Shown in pieces: positions 8,925 to 17,373 of a stretch of 64,000 nt of DNA. Position 1 is the first letter of the stretch. Each line of letters opens with the position of its first letter. The notes below the pieces were generated by a model, which was not told where the DNA came from, ran no database searches, and saw only the letters and a list, made by a program, of their open reading frames with translations. A program made the translations under genes and the position numbers. The DNA lies in contig NZ_FTNK01000006.1 of assembly GCF_900156375.1 (NCBI RefSeq), forward strand, positions 62,001 to 126,000, in the 5' to 3' direction. This DNA comes from Paenibacillus macquariensis (GTDB lineage Bacteria > Bacillota > Bacilli > Paenibacillales > Paenibacillaceae).

Positions 8925-9662
8925 TTAATAGTTACTATCTGCCATCCCGGTGTATGAGCTAGCTTGATCTGATACTAAATCACCCTGTTTTTGTTCAGCC
9001 GTTAACTTACCCTCCGCTGCCCATAGGAACCCACGACGCATGATCTCTGTCACTTCTGGCATCTCAATAATATCTGCATGATGACCTAACGAATTGTAGA
9101 ATACTCTGCCATTCCCCCAACGCTTCGTCCAAACAACAGGCATCTCAACGCTTCCATTCGTCGAATGTGGTCCTGTAGCCACTGGGAATATAGTAGTTGC
9201 TAGAACTTCTACAGCCGGATCCACATGAAGATAATACTGTTCACTCTTGACTTCGAAATCCTCTATTCCTTCCAGTAACAAGCCCGAACTATATTTCATA
9301 TGAACGGTATATTCTACCCCATCGTTCCCTGGATGAGATACCCACTGTCCTCCGGTCATGAACTGCCAATTCACGTTAGTCCGGAAAGAATCGCACATCC
9401 CTCCATGGCAACCCGCGATTCCAACCCCTTTTTCCACCGCTGCCAACACATTATCTGCAAGCTCATTTCTAATTTCACCCATAGTCCAGACGGGCACAAT
9501 TAAATCCAAGCTTAGAAGTTTCTCTATGTCAGAATACGCTTCTAGCGTATCTGACACCTCTACATCAAATTGTTCCTTTTCTAGAATACCTTTGAATAGT
9601 TGAGCCACTTGTTCAGGTTCATGCCCATCCCATCCACCCCATACAATTAACGCCTTTTTCAT
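8925..9662 (-). CDS. ThuA-domain protein
   Basis: A 245-aa single-domain protein with the class I glutamine-amidotransferase-like fold of ThuA. Visible marks are KKALIVWGGWDGHEP at the N terminus, the VPVWTMGEI strand, GVGIAGCHGGMCDSF (the nucleophile-elbow-like region, about 85-100), WQFMTGGQWVSHPG and a late VFYNSLGHHADI segment. ThuA was described from a trehalose-utilisation locus; it acts with ThuB, a Gfo/Idh/MocA dehydrogenase, in 3-keto-sugar metabolism, and two such dehydrogenases flank this gene. AGGAGT lies about 10 nt before ATG 9662. The reaction is unproven for this copy. Confidence 0.87.
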   Translation of the reverse strand: MKKALIVWGGWDGHEPEQVAQLFKGILEKEQFDVEVSDTLEAYSDIEKLLSLDLIVPVWTMGEIRNELADNVLAAVEKGVGIAGCHGGMCDSFRTNVNWQFMTGGQWVSHPGNDGVEYTVHMKYSSGLLLEGIEDFEVKSEQYYLHVDPAVEVLATTIFPVATGPHSTNGSVEMPVVWTKRWGNGRVFYNSLGHHADIIEMPEVTEIMRRGFLWAAEGKLTAEQKQGDLVSDQASSYTGMADSNY

Positions 9663-9687
9663 ATAAGAACACTCCTATTCGTTTAGT

Positions 9688-10851
9688 TTACATTTCAGAA
9701 ACGGACACCCAACGCCGCTCTTCTACTGAACGTTCAACTGCTTCTAGCACCTCTTGACATTTCACTCCATCGTGAAAATTAGGAGAAGGTTGTCTTCCTT
9801 CATCAATGGCATTCATAAGCTCCAACATTTCATGCGTAAATGTATGTTCAAATCCGATCGTATGTCCTGTTGGCCACCAAGCTTCTGAATACGCATGCGC
9901 AGGATCAGTTGCGAGGACCCGACGGAAACCTTGCACATCTTCCTCATCATCCGTGAAATAAACCTCCAGTTCGTTCATACGTTCGAAATCGAATTTAACG
10001 CTTCCCTTACTCCCATTAATTTCGAAAGAATTCGTACTCCGATGTCCCGCAGCAAAGCGAGTGGATTCAAAGACACCCATGGTACCGTTTACAAAACGAC
10101 TCATGAATAAGGTAGCATCATCAACAGTAACCTTCCCCTTCGGCCCATCACTACTTCCTTTCGCAGTTAACCCCGTCATTTCATTAGCAAGTGGACGTTC
10201 ACGAATGAAAGTCTCACTCATCCCTATAACCTCATTCATATCACCAACTAAATAATGAGCGAGGTCAATCAGATGAGCGCCCAGATCACCATGCGAACCT
10301 GAACCTGCAATCTCCTTCTGAAGTCGCCATACTAACGGAAATGTCGGATCTATAATCCAGTCCTGCAGAAACCATGCCCGGAAATGATAGAGTTCACCTA
10401 ACCTTCCACTATCAATTAGCTTCTTGGCTAACTGTATCGCCGGAGTGAATCGATAATTAAAACCGATCATATGTTTAATTCCGGCTTCCTCAGCAGCAGC
10501 TAACATTTCACGAGAATCCGCAAGCGTTAATGCCAGTGGCTTCTCACAAAAAATATGTTTACCCGCACGTGCTGCAGCCAATGCAATCTCCTTATGTACA
10601 TTACTTGGTGCATTGATATCAATAAGATCGATATCTTCACGCTCTACCAACGTCCGCCAATCTGTCTCAACCTCTGCCCAGCCAAATTGCTTAGCCGCCT
10701 GTGTAACGCCATCCTTATCCCGACCACAGATGACTGACATTCTCGGTTTAATCTTAGTATCTGGAAAAAACATCGGGAGTGCACGATAAGCATTGCTATG
10801 AGCCTTACCCATAAACTTGTAGCCTACCATACCAATACGGAGCTCCTTCAT
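9688..10851 (-). CDS. Gfo/Idh/MocA-family oxidoreductase (operon proximal copy, sugar dehydrogenase-like)
   Basis: A 387-aa NAD(P)-dependent dehydrogenase. The Rossmann motif is atypical at its start (RIGMVGYKFMGKAHSNAY), a form common in the IolW/ThuB-like branch. The EKPLALT signature supplies the conserved Lys near 97, and GSHGDLGAHLIDLAHYLVG holds the catalytic Asp/His (about 183-200). A C-terminal segment HTIGFEHTFTHEMLELM fits sugar dehydrogenases. Its ribosome site AAGGAGG overlaps the stop codon of lacI (TAG), giving translational coupling. With ThuA next to it, oxidation of a sugar or inositol at C3 is the most likely job (inference). Confidence 0.91.
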   Translation of the reverse strand: MKELRIGMVGYKFMGKAHSNAYRALPMFFPDTKIKPRMSVICGRDKDGVTQAAKQFGWAEVETDWRTLVEREDIDLIDINAPSNVHKEIALAAARAGKHIFCEKPLALTLADSREMLAAAEEAGIKHMIGFNYRFTPAIQLAKKLIDSGRLGELYHFRAWFLQDWIIDPTFPLVWRLQKEIAGSGSHGDLGAHLIDLAHYLVGDMNEVIGMSETFIRERPLANEMTGLTAKGSSDGPKGKVTVDDATLFMSRFVNGTMGVFESTRFAAGHRSTNSFEINGSKGSVKFDFERMNELEVYFTDDEEDVQGFRRVLATDPAHAYSEAWWPTGHTIGFEHTFTHEMLELMNAIDEGRQPSPNFHDGVKCQEVLEAVERSVEERRWVSVSEM

Positions 10852-10853
10852 TT

Positions 10854-11900
10854 CTATTCCTCCTTAGAATCGGTTCGCAATGATGATTCTCTTATCATAA
10901 GTTCTGTCGGTAATTGAATTCGGAAATGATCTTGCATGCCTAATGATGATGGTCTCAGACGGCTTAACAGATTCTCTGCAGCAAGCTCCCCCATTTGGAA
11001 GAAAGGTACCTTAACGCTGCTAAGGGTCGGTGTCGTTAACTCCGCTATATCCGAATCATCGAAGCCTATCATACCCGGAAGTTGATTCCATGGTATACCG
11101 AGATCTCTCAATCCCTGATGTAGACCGATAGCCATACGATCGTTTGATGCGAATATCGCATCGACTTCATTCAACCTAGCAAAGACTGACGATGCCACAG
11201 CGTAACCGCTTTTGCGACCGAAGTTACCTGTGAATAATAATGACTGATTAACTTCTAAGCCATGATCATGTAGAGCTCTGCGATATCCTGCGGAGCGTTC
11301 ACGACTATTCGAGTATTCGTCTGGTCCATTAATAAAAGCGATTTCTTTATACCCTTGCTGAATAAGATGAGTAACCGCTTCATAACTTCCCTTCTCATGG
11401 GTCGCGTCCACTTCGCTGAAACCTTCTCCATCATAATGTTGATTGATTAGACAGAAATGTCTACCCTCTTCTTTTAACCGTCGTAATGCTTCTAACTCTA
11501 TAGGATCTTCTTTAGAGCCTAATACGATAAGCGCATCCACCTTATGTGTATGAAATAATTGAGAATAATAATTCAATACGTCATCCATGGGCCTAAATAA
11601 GAGCAATAGATCATACCCGAACTCACGTGACATACTGCCAATTCCACTTAATATTTCTGAGAAAAAGTAGGTAGAAAACATATTAACTTTAGGTAAATAA
11701 GGAAGAATAACTCCTATGTTCCCACTTTTACTTGTAGCGAAATTTCTTGCCAATGCGCTTGGAGCATAATTAAGTTCATTAGCTGCATCGATTACTCGTT
11801 GCCTAGTCTCTTCCTTTATGGGTCCAACATTATTAAGTACTCTAGATACGGTTGCCTCAGATACCTTGGCTAGATCAGCCACTTCCTTACGGGATACGAT
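10854..11900 (-). CDS. LacI-family transcriptional repressor, probable non-AUG start
   Basis: Repressor with an N-terminal LacI helix-turn-helix (KEVADLAKVSEATVSRVLNN) and a periplasmic-binding-like sugar-sensing domain (ISEILSGIGS, DGEGFSEVD, VDAIFASNDRMAIGL, MIGFDDSDIAELTTPTLSSVKVP). The first standard start codon in frame is GTG 11882, but it has only AAGGA directly against it and would cut off the start of helix 1. A proper GGAGGG site at 11907-11912 points to ATC 11900 (or ATT 11903), giving IVSRKEVADLAK, the normal family N-terminus; the frame closes upstream without any ATG, GTG or TTG. It is the first gene of the operon and has a 16-bp palindromic operator over its promoter, so it is probably autoregulated by the substrate of its operon. 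Confidence 0.88.
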   Translation of the reverse strand: MVSRKEVADLAKVSEATVSRVLNNVGPIKEETRQRVIDAANELNYAPSALARNFATSKSGNIGVILPYLPKVNMFSTYFFSEILSGIGSMSREFGYDLLLLFRPMDDVLNYYSQLFHTHKVDALIVLGSKEDPIELEALRRLKEEGRHFCLINQHYDGEGFSEVDATHEKGSYEAVTHLIQQGYKEIAFINGPDEYSNSRERSAGYRRALHDHGLEVNQSLLFTGNFGRKSGYAVASSVFARLNEVDAIFASNDRMAIGLHQGLRDLGIPWNQLPGMIGFDDSDIAELTTPTLSSVKVPFFQMGELAAENLLSRLRPSSLGMQDHFRIQLPTELMIRESSLRTDSKEE

Positions 11901-11922
11901 AATAAGCCCTCCAGTCCGTTTT

Positions 11923-11938
11923 ATGTACGCGCGTACAT
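11923..11938. promoter_or_regulatory. Palindromic LacI-type operator
   Basis: ATGTACGCGCGTACAT is a perfect 16-bp palindrome with the central CG typical of LacI-family operators. It lies 23-38 bp before the presumed lacI start and overlaps the -10 region of the promoter, so bound repressor would block the whole lacI-thuA operon. No second copy was noticed elsewhere in the window. Confidence 0.8.
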
Positions 11939-11965
11939 TTTCTCATATTAAGATTCCCGTGTCAA
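11937..11965 (-). promoter_or_regulatory. Sigma-A-type promoter of the lacI operon
   Basis: Leftward -35 TTGACA (11960-11965), a 17-nt spacer and a weak -10 GAAAAT (11937-11942) that runs into the operator palindrome. The -35 match is perfect and the -10 is poor. Confidence 0.55.
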
Positions 11966-11991
11966 TACGTATTATGTATTATTTTACCTGT

Positions 11992-12031
11992 GAAAAGGGC
12001 CGTCAGCGAGCATTCGCTGACAGCCTTTTCG
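11992..12031 (-). terminator. Intrinsic terminator after the SGNH hydrolase gene
   Basis: GAAAAGGCTGTCAGCGA pairs with TCGCTGACGGCCCTTTTC over a GTAC-like 4-nt loop region (leftward). It begins just past the SGNH stop codon and separates that gene from the lacI promoter. Confidence 0.8.
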
Positions 12032-12040
12032 CAAGTGCAA

Positions 12041-12685
12041 CTATTTCCTATTCATCACAATTTCTATCCATTGATTTGCAATCAGTGCGTGTCCTGCAGG
12101 CGTTGGATGCACACCATCCCATATCCAATAGGATTCGTCTGCTTGACGACAAGCGTCATTAAAGGACTCCTGTAGGGGAACATAAATGGTACCATAAGCT
12201 TCAGAAATTCTCTTCGCCGCTTCTTGTCTCCGAGAAACTTCTTGGTACCATTGCTTCCAATTATCTTTGACATATCCCACCGGCAGTATGAACGGCTCAC
12301 AAATAACTATTTTAATATTAGGGAACTGTGATTTAGTCTCTTCTATTAAAGACGCATATACCTTCTCATACTTAGGCGCAGATACACCACATGCTTGAGA
12401 GAATTCCATTCCCACATCATTTACGCCAATAAGAATACTTAACACATCTGGTTTAAGATTTAGCGTATCCTCTTGCCAACGTCCATACAAATCAACAATC
12501 CGATTCCCACTAATCCCTCTATTCAGGAAATTATACTGTTGTTCTGGTTGTTCATACCCTAATCGGCTTGCAATAAGATAAGCATATCCATGTCCCATGG
12601 CATGATTAAGATCTCCATCACGCCCGCGTCCTCCATCGGTAATTGAATCTCCTTGGAAACAAATCGTTGCATTTTTTTCAAACAT
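12041..12685 (-). CDS. SGNH/GDSL-family hydrolase
   Basis: A 214-aa esterase or acylhydrolase with no signal peptide. Block I is CFQGDSITDGGRG (Ser14 region nucleophile), block II has NRGISGNRIVDL (oxyanion Gly), block III is SILIGVNDV with the conserved Asn, and block V is DGVHPTPAGHALIA with the catalytic Asp and His. The usual substrates are acetylated or acylated carbohydrates; its place ahead of a sugar oxidoreductase operon suggests deacetylation of a carbohydrate (inference). It has its own terminator, so it is not obviously in the lacI transcript. AGGAGAGATCTT precedes ATG 12685. Confidence 0.9.
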   Translation of the reverse strand: MFEKNATICFQGDSITDGGRGRDGDLNHAMGHGYAYLIASRLGYEQPEQQYNFLNRGISGNRIVDLYGRWQEDTLNLKPDVLSILIGVNDVGMEFSQACGVSAPKYEKVYASLIEETKSQFPNIKIVICEPFILPVGYVKDNWKQWYQEVSRRQEAAKRISEAYGTIYVPLQESFNDACRQADESYWIWDGVHPTPAGHALIANQWIEIVMNRK

Positions 12686-12882
12686 AAGATCTCTCCTATT
12701 TAGGTAAGATAATTAATATTAGAAACATATCAGAATAAACGTAAAATTTCATCTAATTTTTGTCGTAATAGTCACTTTCATTCTTTTGTCTGTACTCCCT
12801 TGTTTATAGATGCGAACTTCCGTTAATAACTTGATATCAAAAGAACCACATGATAGCGAAATTGAAAGTGAGGAATACGTAT

Positions 12883-13791
12883 ATGATTCCATTTACGCCA
12901 ATGTCACCTATTCTTCAACCTACCCTACCCGTTGGCGATGAATGGATCTATCAACTAAAGTGGGACGGTTACCGAGTCATAGCGAATATTGAGGATGGAA
13001 CAGTTAATCTTTACTCCAAAAAGATGTTATCCCTAAATACCATTTTCCCTGAGTTAATAGAAGCACTTTCCGCATTGAATGGGAATTATATTTTAGATGG
13101 AGAAGCCATTCTTTTAGATCCGACTACGGGTAAACCTAGCTTTCAACAATTACAGAAGCGTGGTAGAATGCGTGACACTAGGCTCATTAAGAGTGCAGCT
13201 GAACGTGAACCTGTCAGTTACATGGTATTTGATCTATTACAATATGGAGAACAGGACACAAGGAAACTTCCATTCGAAGAACGACATCAAAGATTAAAAG
13301 CGATAGCTACAAGTTGGAAACATCCACTCTATACAACAGATATATTTCATGATGGTGAGGTCTTATGGCATTGGGTGGTTGAGCAACAATTAGAAGGTGT
13401 CGTCGCTAAGAAGCGTTCTAGTCCTTATCGTGAAGGTAAACATCACCACGATTGGCTAAAGTGTAAGACTTCCGTACAGATGCAGGTAGATATTGTAGGT
13501 GTTCTTATGAAAAACGGCATCGTATCCAGTCTAGCTATGAGTAAAGACGGCCAATATTTCGGTAGAATTTCTTCTGGTCTTACTCATTCTTTAAAGCAGC
13601 AATTAGCGATGTTACAGGCTAGTGCTCAGCAACAAGATTATTTCGATGTCATGCCAGAAGGATTGCGGAGAACAACTATTCATTGGTTAAAAAACTCCTT
13701 AAAAGCGCAAGTTACGGGACTTGAGATCACAGAGGCGGGTCAACTCAGACATCCTAAGCTAATTTCAATAGTGGGACTTTCGAACTCCTAG
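12883..13791 (+). CDS. ATP-dependent DNA ligase (LigD ligase-domain type)
   Basis: A 302-aa ligase made of an adenylation domain (about 1-190) and an OB-fold (about 200-300). Motif I is QLKWDGYR, with the adenylated Lys26; LDGEAILLD, EGVVAKK and WLKCKT are motifs III, IV and V. This is the ligase half of the NHEJ protein LigD without the polymerase or nuclease domains. Ku and a primase-polymerase are not in the window. The start ATG 12883 is preferred because GTGAGGA at 12868-12874 is correctly spaced; the longer frame from 12850 has no ribosome site. A role in spore double-strand-break repair is inferred from Bacillus LigD. Confidence 0.9.
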   Translation: MIPFTPMSPILQPTLPVGDEWIYQLKWDGYRVIANIEDGTVNLYSKKMLSLNTIFPELIEALSALNGNYILDGEAILLDPTTGKPSFQQLQKRGRMRDTRLIKSAAEREPVSYMVFDLLQYGEQDTRKLPFEERHQRLKAIATSWKHPLYTTDIFHDGEVLWHWVVEQQLEGVVAKKRSSPYREGKHHHDWLKCKTSVQMQVDIVGVLMKNGIVSSLAMSKDGQYFGRISSGLTHSLKQQLAMLQASAQQQDYFDVMPEGLRRTTIHWLKNSLKAQVTGLEITEAGQLRHPKLISIVGLSNS

Positions 13792-13830
13792 GTCGGGTAA
13801 TCCTACAGCCACAAGCAATCTCAAACAACA

Positions 13831-13874
13831 ACAAGCTAGAACCTCACAGCAATCATAGTGAGATTATAGCTTGT
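13831..13874. terminator. Stem-loop between the ligase and ABC transporter genes
   Basis: ACAAGCTA/TAGCTTGT outer arms with an inner CTCAC/GTGAG stem between two convergent genes. It probably serves both directions; the T tracts are weak. Confidence 0.6.
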
Positions 13875-13884
13875 CTCTTACTTG

Positions 13885-14679
13885 CTACCCTAATACAAGA
13901 CGATCATCGGACAATTTATGTCCACTAATCTGTTCGAATTCACCTAGCAACCTCTCGACCGTTAAGTCTTTCTTTCGTTCTTCATCGATATCTAATATGA
14001 TACGACCACCATCCATCATGATGAGTCGATTACCAAGACGTATCGCTTGTTCCATATTATGAGTTACCATTAACGTCGTCAGATTCATCTCCCGAACGAT
14101 ACTCTCTGTTAATTGCGTGATTAACTCTGCTCGAGCAGGGTCAAGTGCTGCCGTATGTTCATCAAGTAATAGGATCTGAGGATTCGTAAACGTAGCCATT
14201 AATAGACTCAACGCCTGCCGTTCACCACCCGAGAGCATTCCTACCTTAGCATGGAGTCTCTCATCTAGACCAATACCTAAGCGTGAAAGATGTTCACGAA
14301 ACAACTTTCGTTTGCTCGCCTTCACACCTAATGAAAATCCACGTTGTTTCCCCCGTGCGTAAGCCATCGCTAAATTTTCTTCAATGGTCATTCGCGGAGC
14401 TGTTCCAGCCATCGGATCTTGAAAGACGCGTCCAATCCATTGACTTCGACGGTATTCTGGTAAGTGACTGATGTCTTCATTATCAATGATCACATTACCA
14501 GTGTCCGGCTTCATAACGCCCGAGATAATATTCATTAATGTCGACTTACCTGCCCCATTACTACCAATAACCGTAACGAAGTCTCCTGGTTTCATATGTA
14601 GTTGTATATCAAATAAAGCAATCTTCTCATCAGGCGTGGCCGGATTAAACAATTTAGCTACATGGTTTAACTGGAGCAT
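13885..14679 (-). CDS. ABC transporter ATP-binding protein (TrpZ-like)
   Basis: A 264-aa ATPase: Walker A GSNGAGKST (about 39-47), the ABC signature LSGGERQALS (about 149-158), Walker B ILLLDEHTAALDP (catalytic Glu within DEHTAALD) and the switch His in VTHNMEQ. It powers the neighbouring permease; the permease stop and this start share one base region (14679), so the two are coupled. The set of ATPase, single-gene permease and ABC_sub_bind lipoprotein matches the TrpX/TrpY/TrpZ or related COG1101/COG4120/COG2984 importers, some of which carry aromatic amino acids. The substrate here is not shown by the sequence. Confidence 0.92.
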   Translation of the reverse strand: MLQLNHVAKLFNPATPDEKIALFDIQLHMKPGDFVTVIGSNGAGKSTLMNIISGVMKPDTGNVIIDNEDISHLPEYRRSQWIGRVFQDPMAGTAPRMTIEENLAMAYARGKQRGFSLGVKASKRKLFREHLSRLGIGLDERLHAKVGMLSGGERQALSLLMATFTNPQILLLDEHTAALDPARAELITQLTESIVREMNLTTLMVTHNMEQAIRLGNRLIMMDGGRIILDIDEERKKDLTVERLLGEFEQISGHKLSDDRLVLG

Positions 14680-15593
14680 TACATTCCACCTCCCATGGTT
14701 TTCTTCTGTCCAACAAGTAATATTTCTGCTGAACGTTTCTTAGCCATCTTCTTCTGCTTAATCACACGCCGTGTGGAAGGAAGAACGAGTGCAATAATAA
14801 CAATAATAGCCGTAATCAACTTCATATCCGAAGCTTCCAACCATTCTACCCGAAGTGCAAGAGCTACAACAATACGATATATAATTGAACCTAGAACGAC
14901 TGAAATGGTATGATGAATAACATTACTTGCACCAAACACAGCTTCACCAATAATAACGGATGCAAGACCAATAACGATCATTCCCACCCCACCATTAATA
15001 TCAGCGAAAGAAGATTGTTGAGCAATAAGAGCTCCCGAGAGTGCTACCAATCCATTCGACAAACTGATACCTACAATTTTTGTGAGATCCGTATTTGCAC
15101 CGAAACTTCGAATCATACGCTCATTATCCCCAGTAGCTCTTAGCGCCAACCCAAGATCCGAATACAAGAAACGATCCAATAGCACCAATACGACAATCGC
15201 AATAATCGGTACAATAATCAGTGGTTTTACCGAAATGAATATCGAATCCATGTTATAGATCGAAATATTAGGTTTACTCATAATTCTCATATTGATGGAA
15301 TACAGAGCAATCATCATTAGAATACCAGACATGAGTCCATTAATTTTACCTTTTGTATGTAACAGTCCTGTACATACTCCGGCAACTAGCCCTCCGCCAA
15401 ACCCTGAAAGCGTAGCTAGAATAGGGGAATAGCCATTGCTGATCATCACCGCAGCAATAGCAGCCCCTGTCGTAAAGCTGCCATCAACCGTTAAATCAGG
15501 GAAATCCAAAATCCGAAACGTAATATACACACCAAGTGCCATAAATGCATACAACAACCCAGATTCTAACGCACCCCATAATGAGTCGATCAT
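14679..15593 (-). CDS. ABC transporter permease (TrpY-like, branched-chain permease fold)
   Basis: A 304-aa membrane protein with about eight to nine hydrophobic segments and the LDFPDLTVDGSFTTGAA and GLSNGLVALSGALIAQQ motifs of the COG4120 permease family (related to LivH). The same protein probably forms a homodimeric pore. GGAGGTAATC sits before ATG 15593. It is separated from the binding-protein gene by 102 bp that hold a strong hairpin, and it abuts the ATPase gene. The substrate is unknown. Confidence 0.91.
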   Translation of the reverse strand: MIDSLWGALESGLLYAFMALGVYITFRILDFPDLTVDGSFTTGAAIAAVMISNGYSPILATLSGFGGGLVAGVCTGLLHTKGKINGLMSGILMMIALYSINMRIMSKPNISIYNMDSIFISVKPLIIVPIIAIVVLVLLDRFLYSDLGLALRATGDNERMIRSFGANTDLTKIVGISLSNGLVALSGALIAQQSSFADINGGVGMIVIGLASVIIGEAVFGASNVIHHTISVVLGSIIYRIVVALALRVEWLEASDMKLITAIIVIIALVLPSTRRVIKQKKMAKKRSAEILLVGQKKTMGGGM

Positions 15594-15620
15594 TTTGATT
15601 ACCTCCTCTTAGACGTAAAG

Positions 15621-15651
15621 GGAGTGGACGATAATAAGTATCGGCCACTCC
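15621..15651 (-). terminator. Intercistronic stem-loop after the binding-protein gene
   Basis: GGAGTGG (15621-15627) pairs with CCACTCC (15645-15651), with further CGATA/TATCG pairing inside. Hairpins here usually stabilise the binding-protein message or attenuate the permease part, giving more binding protein than channel. Confidence 0.65.
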
Positions 15652-15695
15652 TAAACATAATTACAAATAACATAGTCCATCAAGTCAGATACGAA

Positions 15696-16745
15696 TTATT
15701 GGATAATATTTTTCTCAGCGTCTTGCACTTGCGCTTTCATCTCATCCGTTACAACGATCCCTTGGTCAGCTGCTGCCTTAAGATTTAGAATGATATCTAG
15801 TTTCTGCTGAACCGTGATTGGCATATCTCCTGGCTTCTTGCCATTTTTCAAGATATCAACAGCCATTTGACCCACTTGGTAACCATGATCGAAGTATTTA
15901 AATCCTACAGTAGCAAATGCACCTTTCTCGACCGTATCACGATCACTTGAGAAGAATGGGAGATGTTTCTCCTTAGCAACTTGAATGATTGCATCTGCAC
16001 CACTCACTACGCTGTTATCAAGCGTAATATACAGTGCATCTACACGACCAATCAATGATTCTGCTGCTTGTTTAACTTCAGAGGTATTCGTGATTGCTAC
16101 CTTAACTAACTTAATCCCATGTTTAGAAAGAGCTTCCTCTGCCAACTTAGCCATCATTACCGCGTTGGATTCACCTTCATTAATGACAAGCCCCAAATTT
16201 TTCACATTCGGAAAACTCCCAGCAATGAAATCCATCAATTTAGTGATCGCTTCAGGGTTTGTATCAGAAACCCCAGAAATATTTCCGCCCGGCTTTTCTA
16301 GATTCGTTACAAGCTTAGCATCCAGTGGATCCGTAACTGCCGCGAACAGTATCGACTTGTCCTTAACCTCTTTTACAACCGCTTGTGCTGACGGTGTTGC
16401 AATGGCAAGGACTAGATCTGCATCACCAGAATTGATCTTCTGTGCAATTGTCATATTATTCGTTTGATCATTTTGAGCATTGTTATAGTCTACCTTCAAA
16501 TTCTCTCCTTCAACAATTCCAGCATCCTTCAAGGCTTGCAAGAATCCTTCACGCGTAGCATCCAACGATGGATGTTCGACAATTTGAGAAATGGCAATCT
16601 TGTACGATTTCTTGTCACCATTTTCTTTGCTTGCTGCGTCTGATCCCGTGGTGTCATTCGTCCCCTTCGCTGCGTTATTTCCGCAGGCTACCGTTGCTAA
16701 CATCACTGCAGTCAAGATAAGCGAGACCCATACTTTCTTTTTCAT
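15696..16745 (-). CDS. ABC transporter substrate-binding lipoprotein (TrpX-like, ABC_sub_bind)
   Basis: A 349-aa lipoprotein exported to the outer face of the membrane. The lipobox ATVAC places the lipidated cysteine at Cys21, followed by an Asn/Gly/Ser-rich linker to about 48. The mature part has the ABC_sub_bind pattern: YKIAISQIVEHPSLDATREGF, INSGDADLVLAIATPSAQAV and NLGLVINEGESNAV. It delivers the ligand to the permease and ATPase downstream. The strong ribosome site AAAGGGGGATTTGGA precedes ATG 16745. Relatives include aromatic amino acid binders whose genes are often under a T-box; no T-box is visible in the short leader here. Confidence 0.91.
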   Translation of the reverse strand: MKKKVWVSLILTAVMLATVACGNNAAKGTNDTTGSDAASKENGDKKSYKIAISQIVEHPSLDATREGFLQALKDAGIVEGENLKVDYNNAQNDQTNNMTIAQKINSGDADLVLAIATPSAQAVVKEVKDKSILFAAVTDPLDAKLVTNLEKPGGNISGVSDTNPEAITKLMDFIAGSFPNVKNLGLVINEGESNAVMMAKLAEEALSKHGIKLVKVAITNTSEVKQAAESLIGRVDALYITLDNSVVSGADAIIQVAKEKHLPFFSSDRDTVEKGAFATVGFKYFDHGYQVGQMAVDILKNGKKPGDMPITVQQKLDIILNLKAAADQGIVVTDEMKAQVQDAEKNIIQ

Positions 16746-17046
16746 TCCAAATCCCCCTTTTTCATATTGATAATCTGATGTAACGGCATTCGACTAAAAC
16801 AGACAAGCTTCACCGCTGTGAGATTGCGTCGTACTAAAGTCTTAATGCAAAAAATTCCTAGTAATTAATACTTATAATATATGCCTGTACTATTTACGTC
16901 AATTACTATATATGTAGAAATCCATTGCTACCACTACTTATTCCAATGCAAAACAATCAAGAAGCTATTCAAAGCGTATTTTATGAATACGATTACATAT
17001 TTTACAAATAATAAGATTGATTCTCACAACAAGGAGGCTTTAATCG
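16746..17046. other. Intergenic region between divergent genes
   Basis: About 300 bp of AT-rich DNA between the ABC importer and the DUF3889 gene. It must hold both promoters, but no clear promoter pair, T-box or other riboswitch was recognised. The right end has the AAGGAGG ribosome site of the DUF3889 gene. Confidence 0.5.
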
Positions 17047-17373
17047 ATGTTCTCAATCCTGAAAGTTATAATTTCGTTAACACTCATCATGACAACCTCA
17101 ATGACAATCCTACCCTCGGGTATACTCCAGGCTGAACCTTCATATGCACAATGGGGTCGTATTGCCGTCAAAGAGACACAAAAGAAGTACAATACGTCTG
17201 TTACAGACTATCTTCATATAGGTAGTGTGAAACTTTCCGACACTAACACGGAAGAGAAGTTCAAGCTCATTCTCACGAAAAATAATATTGAAATTGGTGT
17301 CTTTGTGACGATTGCATTCAATCCCCACAATAATCAATTGCTTAGCATACGTTATGAAGAAACGAATCCGTAA
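17047..17373 (+). CDS. Secreted DUF3889-family protein
   Basis: A 108-aa protein with a signal peptide (hydrophobic 6-26, cut likely near QAEPSYA). The mature part of about 75 residues has the DUF3889 pattern: YAQWGRIAVKETQKKY, a DYLHIG segment, TEEKFKLIL and a late strand IGVFVTIAF. Function is unknown for this family, which occurs in Bacillales (YqzG-like). AAGGAGG lies 8 nt before the ATG. It stands alone, about 330 bp before a c-di-AMP riboswitch on the same strand. Confidence 0.82.
   Translation: MFSILKVIISLTLIMTTSMTILPSGILQAEPSYAQWGRIAVKETQKKYNTSVTDYLHIGSVKLSDTNTEEKFKLILTKNNIEIGVFVTIAFNPHNNQLLSIRYEETNP

Noticed and set aside
15985..16467. 160-codon frame opposite the TrpX-like gene
   Set aside because: Antisense shadow of a lipoprotein gene with signal peptide and family motifs; no ribosome site.
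16746..16880. T-box or other riboswitch in the leader of the TrpXYZ-like importer
   Set aside because: The leader is too short and shows neither the T-box sequence nor a terminator/antiterminator pair.
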